This document shows, one piece after another, positions 6,563 to 14,144 of a DNA stretch of 22,385 bases. The notes beneath the pieces were generated by a model. That model had not been told where the DNA came from. It saw only the letters and a list, made by a program, of their open reading frames with translations, and ran no database searches. The stretch comes from Candidatus Wirthbacteria bacterium CG2_30_54_11 (GTDB taxonomy: Bacteria > Patescibacteriota > CG2-30-54-11). The position numbers and the translations under genes are program-made. The stretch covers positions 1-22,385 of the forward strand of contig MNZT01000112.1 of NCBI GenBank assembly GCA_001873755.1, in the 5' to 3' direction. Position 1 is the stretch's first letter; each line of letters opens with the position of its first letter.

Positions 6563-7984
6563 CTACAGAGGGGAGATGGTCTTCTGGATCTCCAGATAGG
6601 AGATGGTGTCAAGCGTCGTACTGCTTTGATCTCGAAGCACGATCGTGAGCTGATCATCGAGCGGCAGGTCTTCCTTGGGCACAGAGATCACTTCGTACGG
6701 GGAGCTGATGGACGCGATGATGCAGGGTCGAGATGACTCGGTCATGGTCACATCCACGGTCAGGATATTGTCGGATAGAGAAACACTGTCAGTATTTACT
6801 GAATATCCAGGACAATCTGGCTGCTGTCCCATGAGGATGAGGAGCAGCAGATACTCATCGTATCGAAAAGGCAGGAGATCTGGTTGAGCTGCGCGTGGGC
6901 CGGGGATCTGAGTGCTGTCGATCACGCTGATCTGAGGGGTCATGCCTGAATCGGGATACGGGGACTGAGAGCCACTGTCTATGGATTCGAACGGGATAGA
7001 GACATCCTTGACCGGAGGGATATCGTCCGGATCATAGTATTCGACCGAGATGGAGCTGACGCCAGATTCGAGCGTGATGCTGAAGCTCATGGTCGTTTCG
7101 GTATATCTGGCGCTCTGGTAGTGCCCGGCAGATACCTTTGTGATGCTTTCAGGGAAATCCAGCGTGCTGAGGCCAGTGTCTGACTTGATATCGAGGGCCA
7201 TCCCGTTCGGTACCCGTATCGTGAGCGAAGCGGCTCCCATGTCGATCGTGGCGGAGCCGCCGTCTGCGCCCCCGCCCAGGGTGACGGTCGTGTTCGAAGC
7301 ACCGGTTTTCAGATCCAGACTGGTTAGGGTGAGGTGAGAGAAATCAAGGTTATTATCAGAAGCGCCGGTTTCGATTTCAAACGAGGTCGGGATCGATTCC
7401 GGAAAATCGAGGGTCCATTCGGATGCCCCGTTGTTCATCATCCAGCCTCGGGCAGGGGCGTCTATGGTCACGGTCGTGGCGGTTCGGTTCCCCCTGGTAC
7501 TGAGGGCAGGAGAAGAGGAACCACAGGTGCTGAAATGACCGGCGACTTCGTCCGTGTCAGAAGCTCCCAGAGAGAGGGTGCCTGCACCGAACGAGATTCT
7601 GGCCTTGAGAGATCGCACACCCGTCATGTCTGAGAGATCTTCAGTATCCTGTTTCGGGCAGGACCACAGGTTCATGGAGCTGAGCTCCAGCGAGTCGCGG
7701 GTCACCGTGACCGGACCGAAGGTCCAGGCGCTCCCTGCGGGCAGGTTCTGCCGGGCCATGATCTGGAGCCCGATGAGGCCAAGAATGGAAATAGTGCTGA
7801 GAGTCGAGCCGAGGTACTTGAGCGGCGTCCGGCTGAAGATGATGTCCAGACCGATGAAGATGAGTATAAACGGCCAGAACTGGATCAGGTTCCAGATCAT
7901 GGAGAACCGGAACAGTCCGAAATTGGCAGCCAGCAGGAGGCAGCCAAGGAAAATGAACGAAAGCCCGGTGGATACGCGTTTCAT
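6563..7984 (-). CDS. Membrane-anchored toast-rack (LiaF-like) protein with a PrcB-like C-terminal domain
   Basis: The N-terminus (about residues 1-78) has closely spaced hydrophobic segments, including FWPFILIFIGLDIIF, typical of DUF5668/LiaI-LiaF-type membrane regions. From about 95 to 325 there is a beta-rich repeat region with many Ser, Thr and Gly strands (LSFGAGTLSLGASD; IETGASDNNLDFS; LKTGASNTTVTLGGG), as in toast-rack adhesin-like domains. From about 375 to the end the segment MGQQPDCPGYSV ... SSPYEVISVPKEDLPL resembles the PrcB family domain. The family suggests an envelope stress sensor; the combination with a PrcB-like domain is unusual. GAGGTG lies 5 nt upstream of the ATG. It follows pspC by 24 nt on the same strand, so they are probably one operon. 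The function is inferred only. Confidence 0.7.
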   Translation of the reverse strand: MKRVSTGLSFIFLGCLLLAANFGLFRFSMIWNLIQFWPFILIFIGLDIIFSRTPLKYLGSTLSTISILGLIGLQIMARQNLPAGSAWTFGPVTVTRDSLELSSMNLWSCPKQDTEDLSDMTGVRSLKARISFGAGTLSLGASDTDEVAGHFSTCGSSSPALSTRGNRTATTVTIDAPARGWMMNNGASEWTLDFPESIPTSFEIETGASDNNLDFSHLTLTSLDLKTGASNTTVTLGGGADGGSATIDMGAASLTIRVPNGMALDIKSDTGLSTLDFPESITKVSAGHYQSARYTETTMSFSITLESGVSSISVEYYDPDDIPPVKDVSIPFESIDSGSQSPYPDSGMTPQISVIDSTQIPGPRAAQPDLLPFRYDEYLLLLILMGQQPDCPGYSVNTDSVSLSDNILTVDVTMTESSRPCIIASISSPYEVISVPKEDLPLDDQLTIVLRDQSSTTLDTISYLEIQKTISPL

Positions 7985-8008
7985 GTCTGCACCTCGTAGG
8001 GGGATAGC

Positions 8009-8440
8009 TTAATCGGCCCGTTTGACCAGGAGCGCCGCACCGATGACGATGAGGAGCACCGGCCAGAATCTGGCCAGAGAGAGCCAGGGGATCAGGTCTT
8101 TGATCAGATAGACGCCGCCGATACAGATGAGGATGGCGCCAAACAGGAAATTTTGGTCGCGGCTGCCGTCTTTCTGCACGGGTGTTTTGCTATCGGTTGT
8201 TTCGCTGGCCGTCCTGCCGATAGAGGTGCCTGGCTCTTTGGAGTCTTTCGGTCGTTCGGGTATGACGACCCAGGCCACCAGATAGGCGAGAAGACCGGCG
8301 CCTCCGGCCAGGACGAGTACAGCCGCGATGATTCGCACCAGGGAGGGGTCGAGGTCGAAATACTCGGCGATGCCGCCACAGACACCACCGATGATCTGGT
8401 CATCTCTGGAACGATACAGTTTTTTTTGCGGTTCTGTCAT
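8009..8440 (-). CDS. PspC domain membrane protein
   Basis: The N-terminal PspC domain is clear: KLYRSRDDQIIGGVCGGIAE, then a hydrophobic helix (LVRIIAAVLVLAGGAGLLAYLVAWVVIP). After a polar linker of about 45 residues come two more hydrophobic segments like those of DUF5668 proteins (FLFGAILICIGGVYLI and FWPVLLIVIGAALLV). I place the start at the ATG ending at 8440 because GGGGAG lies 5 nt upstream. A longer frame from 8515 would add 25 residues, overlap the divergent aro promoter and lack such a site. PspC proteins take part in phage-shock envelope stress responses. The neighbour downstream is a toast-rack membrane protein, which supports an envelope stress role. Confidence 0.85.
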   Translation of the reverse strand: MTEPQKKLYRSRDDQIIGGVCGGIAEYFDLDPSLVRIIAAVLVLAGGAGLLAYLVAWVVIPERPKDSKEPGTSIGRTASETTDSKTPVQKDGSRDQNFLFGAILICIGGVYLIKDLIPWLSLARFWPVLLIVIGAALLVKRAD

Positions 8441-8508
8441 GGCTGCTCCCCGGTAGCGATAGTACAGGTATAGAGTAGACAAGAACCCGGCAAAAATCAA
8501 TATTTTCC

Positions 8509-8536
8509 TTGACACTGGTTTCAGTCATGCTAGTAT
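8509..8536 (+). promoter_or_regulatory. Promoter of the shikimate operon (extended -10)
   Basis: TTGACA at 8509-8514 is a perfect -35. A -10 candidate TAGTAT at 8531-8536 follows after 16 bp and is preceded directly by TGC, the extended -10 signature TGN. Transcription should start near 8542-8544, at or next to the ATG of the leader peptide. It diverges from pspC. Confidence 0.7.
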
Positions 8537-8542
8537 ATAGAC

Positions 8543-8611
8543 ATGAATACCACTACGCGCTGGACCTGCAGCTCCTACTTTTATTTTACCCTCATGGTAC
8601 CGATGAGCTAG
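8543..8611 (+). CDS. Aromatic amino acid leader peptide (22 codons), possibly leaderless
   Basis: The small ORF starts at ATG 8543 and ends at TAG 8609-8611. It has a Trp codon at 8561-8563 and four aromatic codons in a row, Tyr-Phe-Tyr-Phe, at 8576-8587. Five of 22 residues are aromatic, in front of the operon that makes precursors of all three aromatic amino acids. No Shine-Dalgarno precedes the ATG. The predicted transcription start is within a base or two of it, so translation may begin on a leaderless mRNA, as reported for trp leader peptides in some bacteria. It is out of frame with aroF. The overlapping hairpins that follow fit transcription attenuation. The sequence shows the ORF and pairings; the regulation is inferred. 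Confidence 0.78.
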   Translation: MNTTTRWTCSSYFYFTLMVPMS

Positions 8612-8668
8612 GCAACGCCGTAGTCAGTTCTGTCAAATCGCCTCCTAGCTCCAGCCAGGGGTTTTTTT
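8605..8668 (+). terminator. Attenuator: antiterminator/terminator alternative hairpins before aroF
   Basis: The terminator stem pairs 8642-8649 with 8654-8661 (C-U-C-C-U-x-G-C with one A:C mismatch and one G:U, loop UCCA) and is followed at once by seven Ts (8662-8668). The 8-mer GAGCTAGG at 8605-8612, which covers the leader peptide stop codon, is perfectly complementary to CCTAGCTC at 8644-8651, the left arm of the terminator. A ribosome stalled at the Tyr/Phe or Trp codons would leave 8605-8612 free and favour the antiterminator. A ribosome reaching the stop codon would cover it and favour termination. Confidence 0.75.
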
Positions 8669-8693
8669 ATTTTCATGAAGGGAGAGAGGGAAC

Positions 8694-9707
8694 ATGATCA
8701 TCATCATGGAAAGCAGCGCAAATGAAGCGCAGATCAAAGAGGTGATCGCCGAGATCAGGGATGCTGGACTGAAGGAGATCCGGCTGAGCGGAGCTGCGAA
8801 GGTGGCGATCGCGGCTATCGGCAGAGAGCAGGATCTGAACCAGGAACGGATCAAGGGGCTGGAAGGTGTCGAGAAACTGATGGAGATCCAGGAACCTTAT
8901 GAACTCGTCAGCCGCGAGCATCGTCCCGAGGGAAGCATTATCCGCATCAAAGGCGTCGAGATCGGCGGCAAAGCCCTCACCATCATGGCAGGGCCCTGCT
9001 CCGTTGAATCCGAAGACCAGTTCAGGCGCATCGCGCTGGAGGTCAAGGCTGCCGGAGCCACGATCCTCCGTGGCGGTTCGTTCAAATGGCGTACCTCGCC
9101 TCACGCCTTTCAGGGCCTGGGACTTGAGGGCCTGATGATCACGAAGAAGATCAAGGAAGAGGTCGGACTGCTCTCAGCCACCGAGGTGCTGGACCCCAGG
9201 CAGGTAGAGGCAGTATGCCAGTATTCTGACATCCTGCAGGTCGGGACAGTGAGTATGCAGAATTACCCTCTGCTCCGTGAGGTCGGCAAGTCAAAAATGC
9301 CGGTCATCCTGAAGCGCGGTAAATGGGCGACCTACAACGAGTACCTCCTGGCTGCCGAATACATCATGGCGGAGGGCAACGAAAATATTATATTATGTGA
9401 GCGGGGGATCAGGACCTTTGTCACCGAGACCAGGTCCACTATCGATATCAATGCGATCCCCTACCTGAAGGAAAAGACGCATCTGCCGATCATCGGCGAT
9501 CCCAGCCACGGGACAGGCATGCGGCACCTCGTCCCTGCTATTTCCCGGGCCTTCATCGCGGCCGGTGCGGACGGACTCATCATAGAGACCCACTACGATC
9601 CGGAGCACGCCAAGACCGATGCGGACCAGACCATCAGCACTGAAGCCTTCGCTATACTGATGGGGGAGATAGAGAAGATTGGGGGGGCGGTGGGGAGGAC
9701 GATCTAA
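8694..9707 (+). CDS. aroF: 3-deoxy-7-phosphoheptulonate (DAHP) synthase, type I-beta
   Basis: This enzyme condenses phosphoenolpyruvate and erythrose 4-phosphate, the first step of the shikimate pathway. The catalytic barrel has AGPCSVES (residues 99-106, with the metal-ligand Cys), RGGSFKWRTSPHAFQGLG, a CERGIRTF strand and GDPSHGTG. The first 85 or so residues form a ferredoxin-like domain (VIAEIRDAGLKEIRLSG), as in the Thermotoga-type enzyme, where this domain gives feedback inhibition by Tyr and Phe. That matches the Tyr-Phe codons in the attenuator upstream. The start at 8694 has GGGAGAGAGGG nearby; a second ATG at 8706 is possible. It is the first structural gene of the operon. Confidence 0.95.
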   Translation: MIIIMESSANEAQIKEVIAEIRDAGLKEIRLSGAAKVAIAAIGREQDLNQERIKGLEGVEKLMEIQEPYELVSREHRPEGSIIRIKGVEIGGKALTIMAGPCSVESEDQFRRIALEVKAAGATILRGGSFKWRTSPHAFQGLGLEGLMITKKIKEEVGLLSATEVLDPRQVEAVCQYSDILQVGTVSMQNYPLLREVGKSKMPVILKRGKWATYNEYLLAAEYIMAEGNENIILCERGIRTFVTETRSTIDINAIPYLKEKTHLPIIGDPSHGTGMRHLVPAISRAFIAAGADGLIIETHYDPEHAKTDADQTISTEAFAILMGEIEKIGGAVGRTI

Positions 9708-9732
9708 GTGAAAAGCTCAAAGCGAAAAGCTC

Positions 9733-9760
9733 TAACCTTTAACCTTTAAACTTTAAACTC
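9733..9760 (+). repeat. Tandem 7-bp repeat (TAACCTT/TAAACTT) in the aroF-aroB spacer
   Basis: Four consecutive heptamers run from 9733 to 9760: TAACCTT twice, then TAAACTT and TAAACTC. Just before them is a looser repeat of AAAGC-type words (9712-9732). The array fills most of the 66-bp spacer and ends 13 bp before aroB. Confidence 0.8.
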
Positions 9761-9773
9761 ATCTGGTTACGCT

Positions 9774-10889
9774 ATGGAGAAGATACTTGTACAGGTACGG
9801 GCAGTGGAGGATACGACCTACGAGGTGGTCGTGGGAAATGATCTGTTCGCGACTGTGGCCGCCGACCTGGCCGGGGGGCTTGTCCCTCAGGTGAACCGCT
9901 ATGTCATCATCACGGATGAGACCGTGGACAGCTACTGGGGCCCGGAACTTCTGAGTTTTCTCAGGGGGCAGAGGTTGAAAACTGACTGGCTGACCTTTCC
10001 GGAAGGAGAGGTGTCCAAAACGCGAAAGACCAAGCAAAAACTGGAAGATGCCCTGGCGAAGCTTAACTGTGGGCGGGATACCTGCGTCATCGCCCTGGGA
10101 GGCGGAGTGGTTACCGACCTGGCAGGCTTTGTGGCGGCTACCTACCAGCGCGGGATACCTTATGTCAACATTCCTACCACACTGCTCGGTGCGGCAGATG
10201 CGAGCATAGGCGGGAAAACCGGGGTTGATACTGACTTAGGCAAGAATCAGATAGGCGCATTTCACTATCCCAAACGGGTGTATATCGATACTTCGACGTG
10301 GCAGACGTTGCCGGAAGAACAGATCAGGAACGGTTTGGCCGAGACGATCAAGCATGCAGTTATCGCTGATGCTATTTTCTTTGAGTATTTAGAAAACCAT
10401 GCTATTGAACTTGGGCGCGAAGGAGCGGTTGATCCTGAAATACTGCTCCATCTGGCGATCACGAATGTCCGCATCAAGCAGTCGGTCGTACAGGATGATC
10501 CCCTGGAGCAGGGGAAGCGGGCAATACTGAACTTCGGCCATACCCTGGGCCATGCACTTGAGATCTTGAGCGGATATGCGATACTGCACGGCGCTGCGGT
10601 TGCCATCGGCATGGTATTTGCCGCACGTCTGGGTGAACATCTGGGTCATACAACCCCCGGCACGGCGCAGCGGTTGAAGCAGCTGCTTCAACAGGTTGGC
10701 CTGCCGGTCGACCTGCCGGGATCGGTTCAGTCTGAGGAGCTGATCGACTGCATGCTCCGCGACAAGAAGAACCGGAATCAGGAGATCCGGTTGGTCTTTG
10801 CCGCAAATACAGGTACTATATTCAGCAGGGGTGGCAGTTTTTCTCACCCTGTGGACCCGGATGTTTTACGATCCTTCCTTCATTTTTGA
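9774..10889 (+). CDS. aroB: 3-dehydroquinate synthase
   Basis: This NAD- and metal-dependent enzyme turns DAHP into 3-dehydroquinate, the second step. Family segments are present in order: GGGVVTDLAGFVAATYQRGI, then PTTLLGAADASIGGKTGVD, the metal-binding E in LAETIKHAVI, and the two His-containing stretches NFGHTLGHALE and LHGAAVAIGM. The length of 371 residues is normal. The ATG at 9774 has no strong ribosome binding site; the spacer upstream is a heptamer repeat. The C-terminus (SHPVDPDVLRSFLHF) is slightly longer than usual. It lies in the shikimate operon between aroF and a double-ACT protein. Confidence 0.96.
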   Translation: MEKILVQVRAVEDTTYEVVVGNDLFATVAADLAGGLVPQVNRYVIITDETVDSYWGPELLSFLRGQRLKTDWLTFPEGEVSKTRKTKQKLEDALAKLNCGRDTCVIALGGGVVTDLAGFVAATYQRGIPYVNIPTTLLGAADASIGGKTGVDTDLGKNQIGAFHYPKRVYIDTSTWQTLPEEQIRNGLAETIKHAVIADAIFFEYLENHAIELGREGAVDPEILLHLAITNVRIKQSVVQDDPLEQGKRAILNFGHTLGHALEILSGYAILHGAAVAIGMVFAARLGEHLGHTTPGTAQRLKQLLQQVGLPVDLPGSVQSEELIDCMLRDKKNRNQEIRLVFAANTGTIFSRGGSFSHPVDPDVLRSFLHF

Positions 10890-10901
10890 GAGTTGCGTCT
10901 T

Positions 10902-10936
10902 AACTTTTCGTTTTTCGTTTTTAACTTTTAACTTCC
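10902..10936 (+). repeat. Tandem 7-bp repeat (AACTTTT/CGTTTTT) in the aroB-ACT spacer
   Basis: Five heptamers in a row from 10902: AACTTTT, CGTTTTT, CGTTTTT, AACTTTT and AACTTCC. The array occupies most of the 59-bp spacer before the ACT gene and is T-rich. Read on the other strand it resembles the A-rich heptamer array at 9733. Confidence 0.8.
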
Positions 10937-10948
10937 GAGGGATGCACT

Positions 10949-11383
10949 ATGGAGATCAGACAGCTGACCATTTTTATGGACAACAGACCGGGTCGTCTGC
11001 TTTCTATCACTTCGGTCCTGGCTCAGGCCGGGGTCAATCTGCGGGCCCTGTCCATCGCTGATTCTACTGATTTCGGGCTGCTGCGCATCATCGTCGACGA
11101 TGTCGACAAGGCAAGCGCTGCGCTCAGTGAAGCAGGACTGGTGGTCAAGGTCAATCAGGTGGTGGCGGTCGAGGTCCCGGACAAGCCGGGTGGACTGAAC
11201 AGCATCCTGGGTCAGCTCGCGTTTGATGAGATCAATATCGAGTATATCTACGCCTTTGCCAGCGGCGAGGACAAGGAAAAGGCGCTCGTGCTTTTCAAGT
11301 TCAATGACAATGCCAAAGCCATCAGTATCCTGAAAAAACAGGATGTCCGTCTGCTCAGCGAGGACGACATCAGAAAATTATAA
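10949..11383 (+). CDS. Small protein with two ACT domains
   Basis: The 144-residue protein consists of two ACT domains. The first begins QLTIFMDNRPGRLLSITSVL and the second AVEVPDKPGGLNSILGQL; both have the Gly-containing turn before the first helix that binds amino acids in this fold. There is no enzyme domain. Double-ACT proteins of this kind are often encoded near aromatic or acyl-CoA metabolism genes, but their role is poorly known. Here it lies between aroB and aroA, 10 nt before aroA, so it may sense an aromatic amino acid and act on an operon enzyme. That role is inference. GAGGGATGCACT upstream contains a ribosome binding site. Confidence 0.85.
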   Translation: MEIRQLTIFMDNRPGRLLSITSVLAQAGVNLRALSIADSTDFGLLRIIVDDVDKASAALSEAGLVVKVNQVVAVEVPDKPGGLNSILGQLAFDEINIEYIYAFASGEDKEKALVLFKFNDNAKAISILKKQDVRLLSEDDIRKL

Positions 11384-11393
11384 AAGGTCCGTC

Positions 11394-12698
11394 ATGATCG
11401 AGATCATTCCGGTAGAGACCGTCCAGGCAGAGGTACGCATCCCTGGCTCCAAAAGCTATACCAACCGGGCGCTCATCATCGCCGCTCTGGCTCAGGGGAC
11501 GAGCACCTTGCTCCATCCGCTCAAAAGCGATGATACGGCGGTGATGATCAAGGCGCTGCGCGAGTTTGGGATAGATATCGAGGAGCATGAGGATCATTTC
11601 GTGGTATACGGTACCGGCGGAGTGTTGAAGTCACCGTCCGGTGAGATAGACGTGCAGAATGCCGGCACCGCCATGCGTTTTCTGGCATCTCTGGCAGCCC
11701 TTGCGCCTGACGAGACGCGTCTGACCGGAAGTGAGCGCATGGAGGAGCGGCCCCTGGGAGACCTGCTGGCGGCGCTTGCGGAGCTGGGGGTCAGGGCCTG
11801 GTCGGAGCGCAATAATGGCTGTCCTCCGATCATCGTGGACGGGCCCGGCATTCCGGGAGGTACTTGCCACCTGCGGGGTGAGGTTTCCAGCCAGTATCTC
11901 AGTTCCATCCTCATGTGCGCACCCTACGCTGACCGGGATGTGGCAGTGCAGGTCGAAGGCAGACAGACGTCGCAGCCCTACATCGATATGACCCTCGACA
12001 TCATGCGGGAATGGGGTGTCCGGGTGGTCGAGTCAGCGGAGCAGGTGTATCAGGTCAAGGCCGGGCGCACATATCAATCCCGGGAATATGCCATCGAAGC
12101 CGATGCGTCGAGCGCTTCGTACTTCATGGCTCTGGCTGCCGTGACCGCCGGTACCGTACGGGTGCTGGGGATCAATCCTCATACCAGGCAGGGCGATATC
12201 GCTTTTGCCCAGGTGCTCGAACAGATGGGGTGTCAGGTGACGCGCGGTGATCATTTCATCGGGGTGACGGGAGTCGAAGATCTGAAACCGGTTGATGTTG
12301 ATATGAATTCCATGCCGGATATGGTGCAGACTCTGGCGATCGTGGCTGCCTGCACGGAAGGCGAGACGAAGATCCGCGATGTCGCCAACCTGAGAGTGAA
12401 GGAAACTGATCGTCTGAGCGCGCTGAAAAAGGAGCTGGGACGGGTCGGAGTACGGGTGAAAGAGCTTGAGGACGGTCTGGTCATCCAGGGAGGGAATCCC
12501 CACGGCGCTGTGATCGAGACCTATGGAGATCACCGCATGGCCATGGTTTTTGCAGTTTTAGGCTGCGTCGTGCCCGGGATCCGCATCCAGAACCCTGAAG
12601 TGGTCACGAAATCATATCCGGAATTCTGGCGGGATCTGAAAAGTGCGGGTATAACCCTGCAAGGAGAGGAAAGCGATGGACGAGGCAAAGAAGTCTAA
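11394..12698 (+). CDS. aroA: 3-phosphoshikimate 1-carboxyvinyltransferase (EPSP synthase)
   Basis: This enzyme joins shikimate 3-phosphate and phosphoenolpyruvate, the sixth step. Signatures are IPGSKSYTNRALI (with the catalytic Lys), NAGTAMRFL, SQYLSSILM, EADASSASYFMALAA, NLRVKETDRL and YGDHRMAM. I place the start at ATG 11394, with AAAAGG 7 nt upstream. The frame stays open to an ATG at 11343, which would overlap the ACT gene by 41 nt and add 17 residues unlike the family. The resulting length of 434 residues is typical. The stop lies 23 nt inside the next gene, so translation is coupled. Confidence 0.96.
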   Translation: MIEIIPVETVQAEVRIPGSKSYTNRALIIAALAQGTSTLLHPLKSDDTAVMIKALREFGIDIEEHEDHFVVYGTGGVLKSPSGEIDVQNAGTAMRFLASLAALAPDETRLTGSERMEERPLGDLLAALAELGVRAWSERNNGCPPIIVDGPGIPGGTCHLRGEVSSQYLSSILMCAPYADRDVAVQVEGRQTSQPYIDMTLDIMREWGVRVVESAEQVYQVKAGRTYQSREYAIEADASSASYFMALAAVTAGTVRVLGINPHTRQGDIAFAQVLEQMGCQVTRGDHFIGVTGVEDLKPVDVDMNSMPDMVQTLAIVAACTEGETKIRDVANLRVKETDRLSALKKELGRVGVRVKELEDGLVIQGGNPHGAVIETYGDHRMAMVFAVLGCVVPGIRIQNPEVVTKSYPEFWRDLKSAGITLQGEESDGRGKEV

Positions 12699-14118
12699 CA
12701 TAGCGCTGATCGGCGGTCGAGGCAGCGGGAAGACCACTGTAGCCCAGGCGCTCGGGGCGCGGCTGCATCATCCTGTTCTGGTGTTCGATGAGATGATCGA
12801 ACAAAAGGCGGGGCAGAGCATCTCATCTCTGGTGAAAGTGTATGGCTGGCCGTACTTCCGCGAACTTGAATACCGCGTACTTCAGGAGGCAGCGACTTCT
12901 GGCAATGCGGTCTGGGACTGCGGGGGAGGCATCGTCTGCGAGCAGGATGAATTCGGCAGACAGTCCCTGAGCCTGCGGAAGGTCAGCATCCTGAGAAATT
13001 TCAGTCTGGTCATATTCCTGGATACGCCAGTCCTGGTCCAGCAGCAGCGTCTGGCGGCAGACAGCGGCGGCAGGCCTCCTATCACCTCTGCCGACCTGGT
13101 CGTCGAAGTCCAGAAGGTCATGGCGCTTCGCCATCCCTGGTACCGGCAGGCCTGTCATGTCCATCTGAAGACCGAGGGGAAGGCAGTAGATCAGATCGTA
13201 CGCGAAATCCAGACCCTGCTGAAAGGACCAGACATGACCCGGGAACATGATCCTGTGACAGAACAATGGAGATCTCTGGTCTCCGAGGCTCCCTCGGGGG
13301 CTACGGTTTGCGCGGTCATCGGAGATCCAGTGGAGCATTCGGTTTCGCCGGCCATGCATACAGCCGGTTATCGGTCGCTGGGGCTGAAGTACTATTTCGG
13401 CAGACTGAGAGTCACATCGTCAGAGCTTGCGAGGTCTATGGCAGCTGTTCGTTCACTTACGATCCGCGGGGTGAGCGTTACGCTCCCTCACAAAGTCGCC
13501 GTGATGCAGTATCTGGATGAGATAGACCCGGTAGCGCAGCAGATCGGTGCCGTGAACACGATCGTGAATACAAGTGGACATTTGAAAGGCTACAACACCG
13601 ACTGGGAAGGTGCCATGCGATCAGTCGAGGAAGTGGCCAGCATCGCAGGGAAGACGGTGGTCATGATAGGGGCCGGTGGGGCAGCACGAGGGGTTGGTTA
13701 TGGTTTCCTCCAGCGTCTCGCAGGCAGATTGATAATCCTTAACCGCAGCGAAGAGAAAGCAAAGGCACTGGCCGGGGAGCTGGGAGCACAATGGGGAGGA
13801 CTGGATCAGCTGGAGAGATCCCTGGGTCAGGCGGATATCCTTTTTCAGACGACCTCAGTCGGCATGCATCCTGATATTCTGGAAACGATCGTGCCTCAAG
13901 AGTTTCTTCATCCGGGTCTGGTGGTCGTGGAGGCTGTTTTCAATCCCTTGGAAACCCGGCTCATCCGGGAAGCAAAAGCTGCCGGATGCAAAGTTTCGTT
14001 GGGCTACCGTATGCTTCTCTATCAGGGAGTCAGGCAGTTCGAACTGTACACCGGGGTGGAGAAAGCACCAGTAGAAGCCATGGATAAAGCGCTGGTAGAA
14101 ACTTTGAAGAATAGATAG
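12676..14118 (+). CDS. aroKE: Fused shikimate kinase - shikimate dehydrogenase
   Basis: One 480-residue frame holds two enzymes. Residues 1-185 are shikimate kinase (step five): Walker A GGRGSGKTT at 13-21, the substrate-binding FDEMIE around 37-42, CGGGIV at 82-87 and lid Arg in GGRPP. Residues 205-480 are shikimate dehydrogenase (step four): IGDPVEHSVSPAMH, VTLPHK with catalytic Lys273, GAVNTIV, GYNTDW with Asp309, NADP-binding GAGGAARG and a C-terminal GYRMLLYQGVRQFELYTG. An internal ATG at 13234 (codon 187) has AAAGGA 6 nt upstream, so the dehydrogenase may also be made alone. The gene overlaps aroA by 23 nt; GGAGAGGAAAGCG precedes the ATG. The two enzymes are separate in most bacteria. 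Confidence 0.93.
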   Translation: MDEAKKSNIALIGGRGSGKTTVAQALGARLHHPVLVFDEMIEQKAGQSISSLVKVYGWPYFRELEYRVLQEAATSGNAVWDCGGGIVCEQDEFGRQSLSLRKVSILRNFSLVIFLDTPVLVQQQRLAADSGGRPPITSADLVVEVQKVMALRHPWYRQACHVHLKTEGKAVDQIVREIQTLLKGPDMTREHDPVTEQWRSLVSEAPSGATVCAVIGDPVEHSVSPAMHTAGYRSLGLKYYFGRLRVTSSELARSMAAVRSLTIRGVSVTLPHKVAVMQYLDEIDPVAQQIGAVNTIVNTSGHLKGYNTDWEGAMRSVEEVASIAGKTVVMIGAGGAARGVGYGFLQRLAGRLIILNRSEEKAKALAGELGAQWGGLDQLERSLGQADILFQTTSVGMHPDILETIVPQEFLHPGLVVVEAVFNPLETRLIREAKAAGCKVSLGYRMLLYQGVRQFELYTGVEKAPVEAMDKALVETLKNR

Positions 14119-14144
14119 AAATGACCTCCCTTTGTGAAAGGGGG

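Noticed and set aside
8441..8515. Longer PspC start at 8515
   Set aside because: The added 25 residues lack family similarity, overlap the divergent aro promoter, and the ATG ending at 8440 has a better Shine-Dalgarno.
8543..8690. T-box or riboswitch instead of a peptide attenuator
   Set aside because: I see no T-box consensus sequence, and the aromatic codon run plus stop-codon pairing fit peptide attenuation better.
11343..11393. Longer AroA start at 11343
   Set aside because: It overlaps the ACT gene by 41 nt and adds non-family residues; ATG 11394 has AAAAGG at proper spacing.
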